Shown: positions 15,866 to 24,718 of the stretch, piece after piece
How the letters are laid out: the number at the start of each line of letters is the position of its first letter
How positions within the stretch are numbered: the stretch's first letter is position 1
The notes under the pieces: model-generated
The model's database searches: none
Seen by the model: the letters and a program-made list of their open reading frames with translations, nothing else
Told to the model about the DNA's origin: nothing
Origin: a virus
Virus record (IMG/VR): IMGVR_UViG_3300046804_002692
Location: 1-24,733 of that record
Strand: one strand, 5' to 3'
DNA: 24,733 bases
Position numbers and translations under genes: made by a program

Positions 15866-16582
15866 CTAAATGTTAACTAATACTGGTTCACCAATTTCCC
15901 ATTTTAGTTCAAATACTTCTGGACTAATAGTATCTATAGTGGGTCCAGGATCAAGCATTTCCGGAGTAAAATGTGAAACTTCTGTTTTTTTAGATGGAAC
16001 CGATAGATCCCATTTTGCACCAGGTAAAGAAGTTCCAAGTTTATCTTTTACTACTAATAGCGGATAATTAAAATGATTGTGCATAATTACATGACAATCA
16101 TAATTTGTTTTGCATTCTTGTATGGCATTTTTTATGCCATTAATTTTTTTATTATAACGAACTTTATTACCTTCAGAAAGCGAATTATAATGTTTTTGTA
16201 AATAATCTAATAAGATTATCTTAATAAATTCAACAGAACTTTTTTCATCTTCTTCTGTAATAGTATATGTAAACTTATCTCTTGGATTTAATTCTATATT
16301 TGCAGGAATATTAAGAGAATCTTTTACCCATTGAAATGTAAATTGTTCTACCTTCACATTCATGGTATTGCGTTGATTTAAATCTATATGTGAAAATATA
16401 GAACCTCTAGCAATGTTTTCGGGTATTTGAATTATAACACGTTGTAATTCACTAGGAAAAACAGTGATGTCATCTTCAATTTGATATACATCATAAATCC
16501 AAAAACTAGTCAATGGTCTATTATAATATTGTTTTAATAGACCATTTTCATATTCACTTTTTTCAAAGGTTATAAATTTCAT
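15866..16582 (-). CDS. Protein of unknown function in the tailoring cluster
   Basis: Not recognised. Counting from the ATG at 16582, it is 238 residues. The N-terminal part is beta-rich (FWIYDVYQIEDDITVFP, then IPENIARGSIFSHIDLN). A mid-region of amphipathic helices follows (FIKIILLDYLQKHYNSLSE), with a Cys/His-containing segment CKTNYDCHVIMHNHF. The end is Pro-rich and beta-like. The mixed HxxH-like HVIMHNH could bind a metal but is not a known signature. I preferred the ATG at 16582 because the ATG at 16618 would overlap the upstream gene by 56 bases. Neither start has a good Shine-Dalgarno. It lies just upstream of the U32/methyltransferase fusion and is among the most AT-rich stretches in the window. 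Confidence 0.7.
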   Translation of the reverse strand: MKFITFEKSEYENGLLKQYYNRPLTSFWIYDVYQIEDDITVFPSELQRVIIQIPENIARGSIFSHIDLNQRNTMNVKVEQFTFQWVKDSLNIPANIELNPRDKFTYTITEEDEKSSVEFIKIILLDYLQKHYNSLSEGNKVRYNKKINGIKNAIQECKTNYDCHVIMHNHFNYPLLVVKDKLGTSLPGAKWDLSVPSKKTEVSHFTPEMLDPGPTIDTISPEVFELKWEIGEPVLVNI

Positions 16583-17477
16583 TGAATTCTTTTGGCAAAG
16601 TTGGAGGAGGAGGTTCATTAGAATTTTTATTATCTAAATTTAACCTAGCGCTTGCTGCCTTTATAAGTTCTAAGTCTGCATTGATAGCATTATTAATAAG
16701 TTCCGGGTTTAATGAACCAATATATTGCATCTTCCCATCATTAGTAAGTTGTAATGATTTTGCTGCTTCTTGACGTAATGTAGTTTGTTGTTGTTCTACG
16801 GCTAAATTAACTGTATGCGCAAGAGCAAGAGTTTCTTCTCGCTGGTCAGCGCCAAGTTGCATGATTGCATCTAAATTACCAGAGCCAATGCGTCCATACG
16901 CACATAGATCCATAGCTGCTTGTCTAGCTAAACGAACTGTCCAATATTCTTTTTCATACAATTCTTCTTCTTCTGTTCCTAGTACAGAAGTAAGAGGACG
17001 ACCGTCTGGAGTTTTTCCATGAGGACTATTTAAAAACTCTTCAACTAATTCTAAGAAAAATTGACGCTCAATATAAAGATCTTTTACTCTAGCTTGAGTT
17101 GATGATACACCATTTGTCTTACGTTTAACTTCCAGATCTAGCAATTCTTTAATTAGAGGATCAGTTTCTTCATCGCGATCTCGAATAGCAATCTTTAATT
17201 CTATCTCTACTTTTTTAAGTTCATATTCTTGTGATTCTATAGAATCTTCACGCGCTCTTAACTCTAAAAGATATTGACGAATTATGTGAAATGGTGTATA
17301 TTCAGCCTGTCCCACAAACCACTTTAGCTTAAACTTTGGAGTACTCCAATAGTTATTATAAGAAAACTCTATTAATTCTTGGGATTTTTTAGGGATTAAA
17401 GAAACATCAGTTGAAAGCTTCTTTTTAGGGAAGTGATTTTCGTACTTATATTTTCCATATTCTACTACATCAGTCAT
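16563..17477 (-). CDS. Coiled-coil protein of unknown function
   Basis: Not recognised. The 304-residue protein has a basic N-terminal segment and an aromatic motif YWSTPKFKLKWFVGQAEYTP (43-62). A charged helical segment, likely coiled coil, runs over about 68-120. A helical middle contains YGRIGSGNLDAIMQLGADQR, a long Gln/Ala-rich helix follows, and the tail ends in PPPPTLPKEF. There is no signal peptide, membrane helix or catalytic motif. AAAGG lies about 10 bases upstream of the ATG. It is the first gene after the fibre paralogues, so it might be a fibre chaperone or virion accessory protein, or it could belong with the tailoring genes that overlap its 3' end. The sequence does not decide. 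Confidence 0.78.
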   Translation of the reverse strand: MTDVVEYGKYKYENHFPKKKLSTDVSLIPKKSQELIEFSYNNYWSTPKFKLKWFVGQAEYTPFHIIRQYLLELRAREDSIESQEYELKKVEIELKIAIRDRDEETDPLIKELLDLEVKRKTNGVSSTQARVKDLYIERQFFLELVEEFLNSPHGKTPDGRPLTSVLGTEEEELYEKEYWTVRLARQAAMDLCAYGRIGSGNLDAIMQLGADQREETLALAHTVNLAVEQQQTTLRQEAAKSLQLTNDGKMQYIGSLNPELINNAINADLELIKAASARLNLDNKNSNEPPPPTLPKEFNEIYNL

Positions 17478-17517
17478 TTTTTTTTACCTTTAACAAAAAA
17501 ATTATTTAGCTAATACT

Positions 17518-17546
17518 ATATATTAATCTCTCCAGAAACAATGTCC
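17518..17546. repeat. 29-base direct repeat at the end of fibre paralogue 2
   Basis: These 29 bases are identical to 18772-18800. They cover the last codons (Cys-Phe-Trp-Arg-Asp and stop) of the fibre paralogue and a few bases beyond the stop. Confidence 0.9.
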
Positions 17547-18773
17547 TGAGGAAGCTCCGGCATGTCCTTGAATAGTTGTGCCTAGTTGTGCACCGCTATC
17601 TGTAGCATACGTGTGTCTACCACATCTGTTATTTTGTCCTACACCTGCAGAGTCATCATATTGTCCAAGCATATAACCGTTATCTTGAGACATACCATAG
17701 TTTTCTTCACCACAGTTACCCCACATTTTACTAACTGTACTATATGATTCATTAGTGATATTAGTTTTTCTATAGTTATATCCACCAGCGTAAGAACCTT
17801 CATTACCACCGTAACCAAATCCAGTTTTAGCAGACATACCCTTTTGTTGACCGTGAGCACCGCCGTACATGATACCTGTTGCTATTCCTTCTGTAGAGAA
17901 ATCTATTTTCTGAGAAAAGTTAGTACTTGTTCCTGCCCACCAAATACCTTTATTTTCACCAGATATTCCGGAAGCATGACCACCATTACCGCTGCCTAAT
18001 GTAGCAAATGCATTTGTACTTGCAGTAAACCTAAATGTATTACTTATACCGTCACCAGTTGTAAATGATCTATTACGATCTGGAGCAAATACAGTACCAG
18101 TGTTTGCACAAGCATAACCTGGAGCACCAACTCCGTTTACCTTTGTCTCAGTTCTCAGTTGAAATGTAGTTGTGCTGTTACCATTCCAGATGTGACCCCT
18201 ATTATCGTCACACATACCAGATTTGTAATGATAGTTGTCAATTAAACCATCACCTAAGTTAGTACATGTCTCAGTAGATCTTGGGAAACGGTTAACGTTA
18301 GACCATAATGATGAATCTTTATATCCACCAGCCATGTATAATGTAGTAATGATCTGACGATATAGCCAAGGAACTGATAATGTTACGCTATATGATCGAT
18401 CAGAAGTGGTCTTTGCGCCAGGAGAATTATCTGATGCACGAACAGTGAAGCTATAAACTGTTCCATCAGTATTGATACCAGAAGCTGAATACGCTCCACT
18501 GATTTGACCGGTTGAAGAATTTAGTGTGAAACCTGGAGGTAGAGAACCTGAAACAATAGAATATTGAACACCAGTATGCCATGGATCAAAGACTTGACGT
18601 TGACCAGAAATTGAATTTGATGTTGTATTGGCAATCGTACTACCAGTACCACTGACTGTTGCTGTGCCTAAAGATCCAGCTGCTGCAGATGAAGCAGTAT
18701 CAGCGATCGCACCAGGATGATATCCTCCTCGACCGCTATTTCTAGTATTTCCGCTATTAGTGCCGTATGCCAT
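17523..18773 (-). CDS. Fibre/adhesin-like virion protein, paralogue 2 (Ig-like domain)
   Basis: This 416-residue protein is a shorter paralogue of the gene directly upstream. It has a Gly/Ser-rich start with RGGYHPG (15-21) and an Ig-like He_PIG-type domain at about 50-132, containing GSLPPGFTLNSSTGQISG. A conserved body begins SVPWLYRQIITTLYMAGGY (133-151), with paired Cys residues (TETCTNLGDG, KSGMC, GYACANTG). It ends with GHAGASSGHCFWRD. Relative to its partner it lacks about 130 residues after the N-terminal motif. The body probably forms a receptor- or glycan-binding tip on the particle surface. The Shine-Dalgarno for this gene (GGAGAG) is made from the last codons of the upstream paralogue. 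Confidence 0.8.
   Translation of the reverse strand: MAYGTNSGNTRNSGRGGYHPGAIADTASSAAAGSLGTATVSGTGSTIANTTSNSISGQRQVFDPWHTGVQYSIVSGSLPPGFTLNSSTGQISGAYSASGINTDGTVYSFTVRASDNSPGAKTTSDRSYSVTLSVPWLYRQIITTLYMAGGYKDSSLWSNVNRFPRSTETCTNLGDGLIDNYHYKSGMCDDNRGHIWNGNSTTTFQLRTETKVNGVGAPGYACANTGTVFAPDRNRSFTTGDGISNTFRFTASTNAFATLGSGNGGHASGISGENKGIWWAGTSTNFSQKIDFSTEGIATGIMYGGAHGQQKGMSAKTGFGYGGNEGSYAGGYNYRKTNITNESYSTVSKMWGNCGEENYGMSQDNGYMLGQYDDSAGVGQNNRCGRHTYATDSGAQLGTTIQGHAGASSGHCFWRD
18500..18548. repeat. 49-base identical tract shared by the two fibre paralogues (copy in paralogue 2)
   Basis: Base-for-base identical with 19754-19802, in the Ig-like domain (codons for SLPPGFTLNSSTGQI). Flanking sequence is clearly diverged at synonymous positions. 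Confidence 0.92.
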
Positions 18774-18800
18774 ATATTAATCTCTCCAGAAACAATGTCC
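18772..18800. repeat. 29-base direct repeat at the fibre paralogue junction
   Basis: Partner of 17518-17546. It spans the end of paralogue 1, the three-base gap and two bases of the start codon of paralogue 2, so the duplication included the intergenic junction. Confidence 0.9.
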
Positions 18801-20414
18801 GGATGAAGCTCCGCCATGTCCTTGTATACTTGTAAAACCAGAAGCTATGGCATCTGTCGCATATATCACTCTACCACAATTATTGTTTTGTGCGCCGTTG
18901 TATTCGCCAAGTATATAACCACGATCTTGTGACATAGCATAATTTTCTTCGCCGCAATTACTTAAAGCTTTAGTAATTGTGCCATAAGTTTCATTGGTAA
19001 TATTAATCTTGCGCCAGTTATATCCGCCGTTGTATGTACCTTCATTGCCACCATAACCATAGCCTGTCTTAGCTGATAAACCTTTTTGTTGGCCATGAGC
19101 GCCACCTGCCATACTGATAACTGCTTGTGCTTCTGTGGAGAAGTTGATAGATCTATTAGCATCACCCCAGAAAATACCTTTATTTTCTCCAGATACTTGA
19201 CATGCATGACCGCCTTGCCCACCACCCAAAGTAGCATAAGCTTCAGTAGATGCTGTAAATCTAAAACAGTTACTAACACCTTCGCCAACTGTAAATGATC
19301 TATTACGATCTGGAGCAAACGCCGATGCAGTATTACTACACGTATATCCAGGAGCTCCTGGATTTGTTCCTTTAGTTTCAGTTCTTAGATTAAATTTAGA
19401 AGTAGCATTTAAATTTACACCCGCTCCTCCACCAGCACCAAACATGTAACCACCATTATCGCTACACATACCAGACTTATAATTATAGTTATCAATCAAT
19501 CCATCACCTAAGTTAGTACATGTTTCTGTTGATCTCGGGAATCTGTTGACGTTTGACCATGCAACAGAATCTTTATATCCACCAGCCATATACATGGTCG
19601 TGATGATTTGTCGATATAACCAAGGCACACTTAGAGTAACTGTGTAACTTCTATCAGAGGTCGATTTTGCCCCAGGAGCATTATCAGTTGCACGAACAGT
19701 AAATGAATATACTTGTCCATCAGTATTCACGCCTGATGCTGTATATGTACCAGTGATTTGACCGGTTGAAGAATTTAGTGTGAAACCTGGAGGTAGAGAA
19801 CCAGCTGAGATTGAATATGTTATAGCACCCTGGAAAAATGGATCATAAGTACCACGTTGACCAGAGATACGAGTAGAACTTGTGTTAGCAGTAGTATCGC
19901 CTGTGCCATTAACTACTGTTGTGCCTAATGTACCGCTTACTTCTGAAACAGGATCATCAAATGACCAGATATACATCGCAGAGTTATTATCATATGTGTA
20001 CGTGCCAGCAGTAAAATCTCTATAAAAAACTGAAACGTTTGTTTCACCGGAAATATAACTTTTTCCAGTCTCATACGATGTCCAACCAGTAGTATCAACA
20101 GCATTCCAAGATGGAACTCTTAACATGTATACTCTACATGGTTTAGTAATAGTAAATGTTCCGCTATCAGTTTCATTGATAACAGTAGATGTTATTTTAC
20201 CAACGCCAGTTAAATAAGCTGGTAAATTCTGATATTGAGACCAAATATTCTGAGCCGCATCAATTCTAAGTTGCAATCCATTAATCGGAGATTGCAACTC
20301 AGTACCAGTGCTCACAGAGACTGGATAATTGATATCAATTGGTCCTACTCCTGGGTGATATGCTCCACGGCCAGTTTTGGTATTACTCCCACCAATGGTT
20401 CCACTAAAGGCCAT
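18777..20414 (-). CDS. Fibre/adhesin-like virion protein, paralogue 1 (Ig-like domain)
   Basis: The 545-residue protein shares the N-terminal GRGAYHPG (15-22) with its downstream paralogue. It has an extra domain at about 28-158, beta-rich with several aromatic residues (YMLRVPSWNAVDTTGW, VFYRDFTAGTYTYDNN). The Ig-like He_PIG domain follows at about 180-262 (GSLPPGFTLNSSTGQITG), then the same Cys-containing body and GHGGASSGHCFWRD terminus. Most of the sequence-conserved body lies C-terminal, as expected for an adhesive tip. AAGGA lies about 8 bases upstream of the ATG. It follows the 1155-residue virion protein with a short gap, so both are probably expressed together and may join in one fibre. 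Roles are inferred from composition and context. Confidence 0.82.
   Translation of the reverse strand: MAFSGTIGGSNTKTGRGAYHPGVGPIDINYPVSVSTGTELQSPINGLQLRIDAAQNIWSQYQNLPAYLTGVGKITSTVINETDSGTFTITKPCRVYMLRVPSWNAVDTTGWTSYETGKSYISGETNVSVFYRDFTAGTYTYDNNSAMYIWSFDDPVSEVSGTLGTTVVNGTGDTTANTSSTRISGQRGTYDPFFQGAITYSISAGSLPPGFTLNSSTGQITGTYTASGVNTDGQVYSFTVRATDNAPGAKSTSDRSYTVTLSVPWLYRQIITTMYMAGGYKDSVAWSNVNRFPRSTETCTNLGDGLIDNYNYKSGMCSDNGGYMFGAGGGAGVNLNATSKFNLRTETKGTNPGAPGYTCSNTASAFAPDRNRSFTVGEGVSNCFRFTASTEAYATLGGGQGGHACQVSGENKGIFWGDANRSINFSTEAQAVISMAGGAHGQQKGLSAKTGYGYGGNEGTYNGGYNWRKINITNETYGTITKALSNCGEENYAMSQDRGYILGEYNGAQNNNCGRVIYATDAIASGFTSIQGHGGASSGHCFWRD
19754..19802. repeat. 49-base identical tract shared by the two fibre paralogues (copy in paralogue 1)
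   Basis: Partner of 18500-18548. A further 30-base identity links 18060-18089 with 19290-19319, in the APDRNRSFT coding segment. Confidence 0.92.
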
Positions 20415-20427
20415 TCTTTAATCCTTA

Positions 20428-23400
20428 TTAACCGTATGAAGACATTTGACCTAACACTACCCAAGCACCAGCACTAGTTCTAATTAATGAGAACACTACA
20501 ACGTCTGTCTTGTTTGCTTGAGGTGTAGGTTGTGTATTACCCGCCCATTTAATAGTTTGTGATGCACCATCGATCTGTACAGCTGTAGGTAAGTAACCTG
20601 TGCCGCCTTGTGCTAGAACTAGTGTCACAGAAATAATTCTACCAGAAGTTGTAGGTACGTTAGTGATATTAGCTGTAAAGTTTGCACTGATACTAGAATG
20701 ATAGAATACGTCAGTAGTAGTAAAGTCATGTGTTACTGTACCAGTCGCAGAAGTCTTAGAATCCATAACCTCAACGATTGACTTAACGTTGGTTATACCA
20801 CTAACTGTCAAGCCATTATTAACAGTAGTTGTACCAGTTGCTGCACCTAAAGAAACAACAGTAGCTGCACCACCGATATTCAATGTGGTAGCGTTAGTGT
20901 TGAATAGTGTTGCCGTACCTGTACCAGTCGTAGTAATATCAGAACCGTTAACAGCTAAGTCACCAGAGAATGTACCACCAGCAGCAGTCAATGCACCAAT
21001 CGTAAGAGGTGCATATGTTAAGTCTGCATTAGAGAAGTTAATTGTACTTGTTGGAGCAAGACCACTTAAGTTTCTAAACATCTTAAATGTGTCGTCACTT
21101 GCATCTCTTACTAAACCAGTAAACTTAGGAACATAAATTGCTACACCAGTATTGTGTGTAGCAGCAGTAGTACCATTTGCACCACGAGTAACACCGGTTA
21201 ATGTATTAGATGACTTACCAGACCATGTAATCTCTTCGTCTTCGATAAATGCATTACCAGAAGTTGGGAATGATGCTGCGCTTGTCAATACAATAGAAGT
21301 TGCAGAATTAGTAATAGTACCATTCAACGTAGAAGCGATAGAAGCGTAGATGCCGATAAAACCTAGGTCAGTTAAGTCTGCAGCGTTACCTTTACCCATT
21401 TTAATAGTTGGATCACTAACAGCAAGTGTCTGTGTAGAAACAGAAGAACCAGCACCACCGACTGTAATTGTACCAGTGATCGCAACGTTACCACCAACGT
21501 TTAGGTTACCGATTAGACCTAAACCACCGCTAACACGAAGCGCACCTGTTGTAGTAGATGTAGATTCTGTAGAAGCTAAAACTTCTACACCTGCAGCTTT
21601 ACCTACACGTGATGCACCTACGATACGTAAACGTTCATTACCAGCAGCGAATCCATTTGTGAAGAAGATGATGTCATCTTGTGTACCAGTATCATCTGTA
21701 CCAATCAATAAATTGCCAGTGGATGATGATCCAGCTGGTGCAGACATAAAGATATAACCAGTAGAAGGACCAGTAACTGTAAATGTTGGATCATTATAGT
21801 TTTCTGATGTGATACCCATATCGATCCAACCGGAATCATTATCTCCGTTAGATGCGTATGCGATAATATCTGTTGAAGCACTAGTACCGCTGCTGAAGTT
21901 CTTCAGCGCAACTTGTACAAATGAATCAGCATGACCAGTGAATACAGCAGATGCATCTGTTAAACCAGTATAACCTGAGTAAACCGAATCATCTTGTGTT
22001 AATTGCTTAGCGGTTACTTCGCCGTCACGACCTTGATAGATAGCACCACCATAAGCTTGGATTTCACCATCTAAGTTTAAGTTACCTGCTAAACCGATAC
22101 CACCTTGTACACGTAAAGCTCCGGTATATGGGTTATAAGAATTTGTGTTGATATAAATTTCAACACCTGCAGGATCTTCTTGCTCAGTAAAAGTAGTTCC
22201 AGAAGCGACAGTCTGTCTTTGATCGACAGTATATGTTCCAACACCTCCAGCTGTACCAGTTAATTGTGATGTAATGGTTGTTCCATTAGTTACACCAGTT
22301 CCAGTAATTGTTTTTGTACCATCAAAAACAATAGTACCGCTAGTCTTCGAAGTAACAGTCAATATGTTACCAGAGATTGAACCTACAAAAACTGCTCCGT
22401 CACGGCCTTCACCAATGATACGAACTTTTTCAGCATCTGTGTTTGTTGCTGGATCGAAACCACCTGTAACGAATACGATATCTCGTTCTGTACCGTTTTC
22501 ACCGGTAGCGATAACTAAGTTACCAGTTCCTGATGATGCAACTGGTGCATTCATGAAGATGTAACCGTCATGAGAACCAGTAATACCAAAACCAGATGTG
22601 ATGTCGAAGTTAGATGATGTGATACCCATATCGATCCAACCAGAATCGTTATCACCGTCATCAGTATAAGCGATCAAGTCAGTGGAAGCAGATGTACCAG
22701 AGTTTGAATTTTTAAGAGCGATCTGGCCGAAACCATTAACGTTAGATACTGCTAAGAACTTAACGTCTGTTAGACCGGCATAACCAGTATATAGATAATC
22801 ATCGTTTTGATAGAAAGTAGCTTCAGGACCAATAAACACACCTGAGTCGCTTCCAGTTTCAGGACCAACTTCTAAGTCTCTTGCTACGTGGATGCCATCA
22901 ACTGAGATGTAGGCATTAGTAGACCATTCAGGTTCAGTACCAGCTGCGTTTACAGTTAGAATAGGTTGTATATCTTGTGGATTACCGTCTGAATCAGTAT
23001 AACTTACTAATGCACCAATTGGAAGACGTTGAGCACCGCTGCCATCACGATAGATTGTATCACCTTGTACAGTAACAACAGCAGAAGCTGAACCGTCAGC
23101 TAATGTATCCCAATAAGCGTGAACTGTATCAGCGCTTGGAGAATTTAATGAACTAGCTGTGTGTGCTTGAATACAAATATATGTTGATGTACCAGACTTA
23201 ACGGCTTCATTTACTTTGTATGCAGTACCACTAGTCCAGTTTTGTTGCCAAGCAAAACCTTGGCTAAATAATTCCCAATAATCTGTATTATAAGGATTTT
23301 GTGTTGTAGCATCGGCGATACAAAGATATTGATTACCGCCGTAACGTACTAGATCACCCGTCTTATATGGCAATACGCCAGAACCAGAAGCAACCCATGC

Positions 23401-23895
23401 TCCTCTGTTGTTTAGACCTTCAACGAATGGTCTCCAAACATCAACATCAGATGTTGGAACTACACCATCATTTGCTTCTAAAGCATAGTATGTGTAACCA
23501 CCATATGAAACGACGTCACCAATTTGGTATTCAACTGCATTGTCCCAAGATTCTTCAACCTCTACGCCTTTAGCAAAGATATCCCAATAACTTGGGTTTA
23601 AAGTAGAAGTTGATGTATGAGCAGTTGTACAAATATATGTTGAACCGCCGTATGCAACTATATCATTAACTTTATAATAGGTTGCGGTTGTGTACGTGTT
23701 TTTCCATGCAAAACCGTCGTTCATCAATTCCCATTTGGCAGAATCTGAATACAGTGTACCGCCAGCGACGTGTCCTTGTACGCATACATAAGATTTTCCG
23801 CCGTGACGTACAATGTCATCTTTTACATACGTAGCAGACGAAGCCCATTGACCTTTCCATACGAATTTAAGTCTACCTAGTTTAAACTCTGCCAT
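20428..23895 (-). CDS. Large modular virion structural/fibre protein with repeated domains
   Basis: This 1155-residue protein is built of repeats. Residues of about 13-264 hold five units of 40-50 residues, each with an aromatic start, a Y..gd.V.yg..tYic core and a terminal W (for example [18 protein letters not shown]). They look like small carbohydrate-binding modules of the CBM5/12 type. Two long homologous blocks follow, around 345-500 and 625-770, each with GTSASTD and [12 protein letters not shown]. Collagen-free Gly/Thr/Ala-rich repeats such as [19 protein letters not shown] come next, then a beta-rich C-terminal domain with [15 protein letters not shown]. Comparable proteins are annotated as virion structural proteins in marine T4-like phages. 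AAAGG about 8-10 bases upstream supports the start. A role in binding host surface glycans is plausible but inferred. Confidence 0.85.
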   Translation of the reverse strand: MAEFKLGRLKFVWKGQWASSATYVKDDIVRHGGKSYVCVQGHVAGGTLYSDSAKWELMNDGFAWKNTYTTATYYKVNDIVAYGGSTYICTTAHTSTSTLNPSYWDIFAKGVEVEESWDNAVEYQIGDVVSYGGYTYYALEANDGVVPTSDVDVWRPFVEGLNNRGAWVASGSGVLPYKTGDLVRYGGNQYLCIADATTQNPYNTDYWELFSQGFAWQQNWTSGTAYKVNEAVKSGTSTYICIQAHTASSLNSPSADTVHAYWDTLADGSASAVVTVQGDTIYRDGSGAQRLPIGALVSYTDSDGNPQDIQPILTVNAAGTEPEWSTNAYISVDGIHVARDLEVGPETGSDSGVFIGPEATFYQNDDYLYTGYAGLTDVKFLAVSNVNGFGQIALKNSNSGTSASTDLIAYTDDGDNDSGWIDMGITSSNFDITSGFGITGSHDGYIFMNAPVASSGTGNLVIATGENGTERDIVFVTGGFDPATNTDAEKVRIIGEGRDGAVFVGSISGNILTVTSKTSGTIVFDGTKTITGTGVTNGTTITSQLTGTAGGVGTYTVDQRQTVASGTTFTEQEDPAGVEIYINTNSYNPYTGALRVQGGIGLAGNLNLDGEIQAYGGAIYQGRDGEVTAKQLTQDDSVYSGYTGLTDASAVFTGHADSFVQVALKNFSSGTSASTDIIAYASNGDNDSGWIDMGITSENYNDPTFTVTGPSTGYIFMSAPAGSSSTGNLLIGTDDTGTQDDIIFFTNGFAAGNERLRIVGASRVGKAAGVEVLASTESTSTTTGALRVSGGLGLIGNLNVGGNVAITGTITVGGAGSSVSTQTLAVSDPTIKMGKGNAADLTDLGFIGIYASIASTLNGTITNSATSIVLTSAASFPTSGNAFIEDEEITWSGKSSNTLTGVTRGANGTTAATHNTGVAIYVPKFTGLVRDASDDTFKMFRNLSGLAPTSTINFSNADLTYAPLTIGALTAAGGTFSGDLAVNGSDITTTGTGTATLFNTNATTLNIGGAATVVSLGAATGTTTVNNGLTVSGITNVKSIVEVMDSKTSATGTVTHDFTTTDVFYHSSISANFTANITNVPTTSGRIISVTLVLAQGGTGYLPTAVQIDGASQTIKWAGNTQPTPQANKTDVVVFSLIRTSAGAWVVLGQMSSYG
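21805..21831. repeat. 27-base internal repeat in the 1155-residue protein gene
   Basis: Identical with 22615-22641. It encodes the GWIDMGITS segment of the second of two homologous blocks in the protein. Confidence 0.9.
22615..22641. repeat. 27-base internal repeat in the 1155-residue protein gene, other copy
   Basis: Partner of 21805-21831, in the first homologous block of the large virion protein. Confidence 0.9.
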
Positions 23896-23929
23896 TTGTT
23901 ATTTCCTTTGAATTGCAATTAAATGCTTA

Positions 23930-24718
23930 TTAATCGTCGTAACCTGTCCAAGTACCAGTATTTGTCCAGGTATCAATATTCTCGAATCCTCTAAATACGT
24001 TAGCGTATTGGCCATTGAACACGCCGGCTTTAACAAGTCCACTGTTTGTAAATGTATCAACTGCTGTCTCGATATTTATAGCTATGCCATAATACCTGTT
24101 AACCACAGGATCGCTCTGTAAATTACCATTACAACCTATAATATTACCGTTATTTATGATAGTCAAACCATTCTTAAATTGTTTATCAATAACTAACGAT
24201 GCTTTTCGAGGATGTGTAGATCTGATGTTACCAGTAACAGTAACGATTGCTTCAGACAATCCATTCCATCCCATTTCAATTAATTTATTGTATAAGTTAA
24301 CATTATAATTTTCACCAACAATCTCAAACGTTTGTTGATGTCCGACTGGGATTTGAATATCTTCTATTTGTGACAACTCTAAATTACCAGTACTTAATGT
24401 AAAATTTCCATCAGAATCTATATAATATGTTTGTTGGCTATTTAACCACTTCCACTGTTCATACTTTACATCATCAGCGCTATAGACTAGCTCATGAGCT
24501 TCGTCTCTTCCATTAAAAAAATCATCACCTAGTTGATAGTCTTCAAAATCCGCTGGTACTTCTTCACCAAAAAGTTTAAAGCTAGCATCTGGATCAGTCT
24601 CACTGACCTTCAACAAATATAGATCGCCATCCTCTGTGCGTCTAAGCGCATACAGATATGTTGATGTTGGATTATTGTACTCTTCTACTGATTTTCCAAG
24701 GACGTATGGTGTAGTCAT
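23930..24718 (-). CDS. Virion structural / adhesin-like protein
   Basis: This 262-residue protein has an N-terminal part (residues 1-100) with LYALRRTEDGDLYLLKV and several acidic, aromatic segments, resembling the start of marine phage structural proteins. Residues of about 120-205 hold the segment VGENYNVNLYNKLIEMGWNG, then TVTGNIRST and LTIINNGNIIGCNG. This pattern (Tyr-Asn-Val, a Gly-Trp-Asn turn, then an NNGxIxGxxG turn) recurs in phage tail fibre and tip proteins. The C-terminus is a beta-rich repeat with TFTNSGLVKAG, then WTNTGTWTG. AAGG lies about 9 bases upstream of the ATG. It precedes the 1155-residue protein by 34 bases and is the most upstream complete gene here. Exact position in the particle is unknown. 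Confidence 0.75.
   Translation of the reverse strand: MTTPYVLGKSVEEYNNPTSTYLYALRRTEDGDLYLLKVSETDPDASFKLFGEEVPADFEDYQLGDDFFNGRDEAHELVYSADDVKYEQWKWLNSQQTYYIDSDGNFTLSTGNLELSQIEDIQIPVGHQQTFEIVGENYNVNLYNKLIEMGWNGLSEAIVTVTGNIRSTHPRKASLVIDKQFKNGLTIINNGNIIGCNGNLQSDPVVNRYYGIAINIETAVDTFTNSGLVKAGVFNGQYANVFRGFENIDTWTNTGTWTGYDD

Noticed and set aside
16122-16150. Seven-bp hairpin with a T-run on its plus-strand side, resembling a plus-strand terminator
   Set aside because: It lies inside a minus-strand coding region, no plus-strand gene precedes it, and the surrounding sequence is so A/T-rich that such structures arise by chance.
18962-19318. 118-residue minus-strand frame inside the 545-residue fibre gene
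   Set aside because: It is out of frame within a well-supported gene whose protein is conserved in its paralogue. A similar shadow lies at 17639-17860 in the other paralogue.
20789-22564. Several Val/Pro-rich open frames of 65-135 residues on the plus strand
   Set aside because: They mirror the low-complexity Thr/Gly/Ala repeats of the 1155-residue virion protein on the other strand. The long opposite frame has a strong Shine-Dalgarno and recognisable repeats.
24073-24080. TATAAATA on the minus strand inside the 262-residue gene
   Set aside because: It is coding sequence (AINIET) and about 180 bases before the next start. It could be an internal promoter for the 1155-residue gene, but nothing else supports it.
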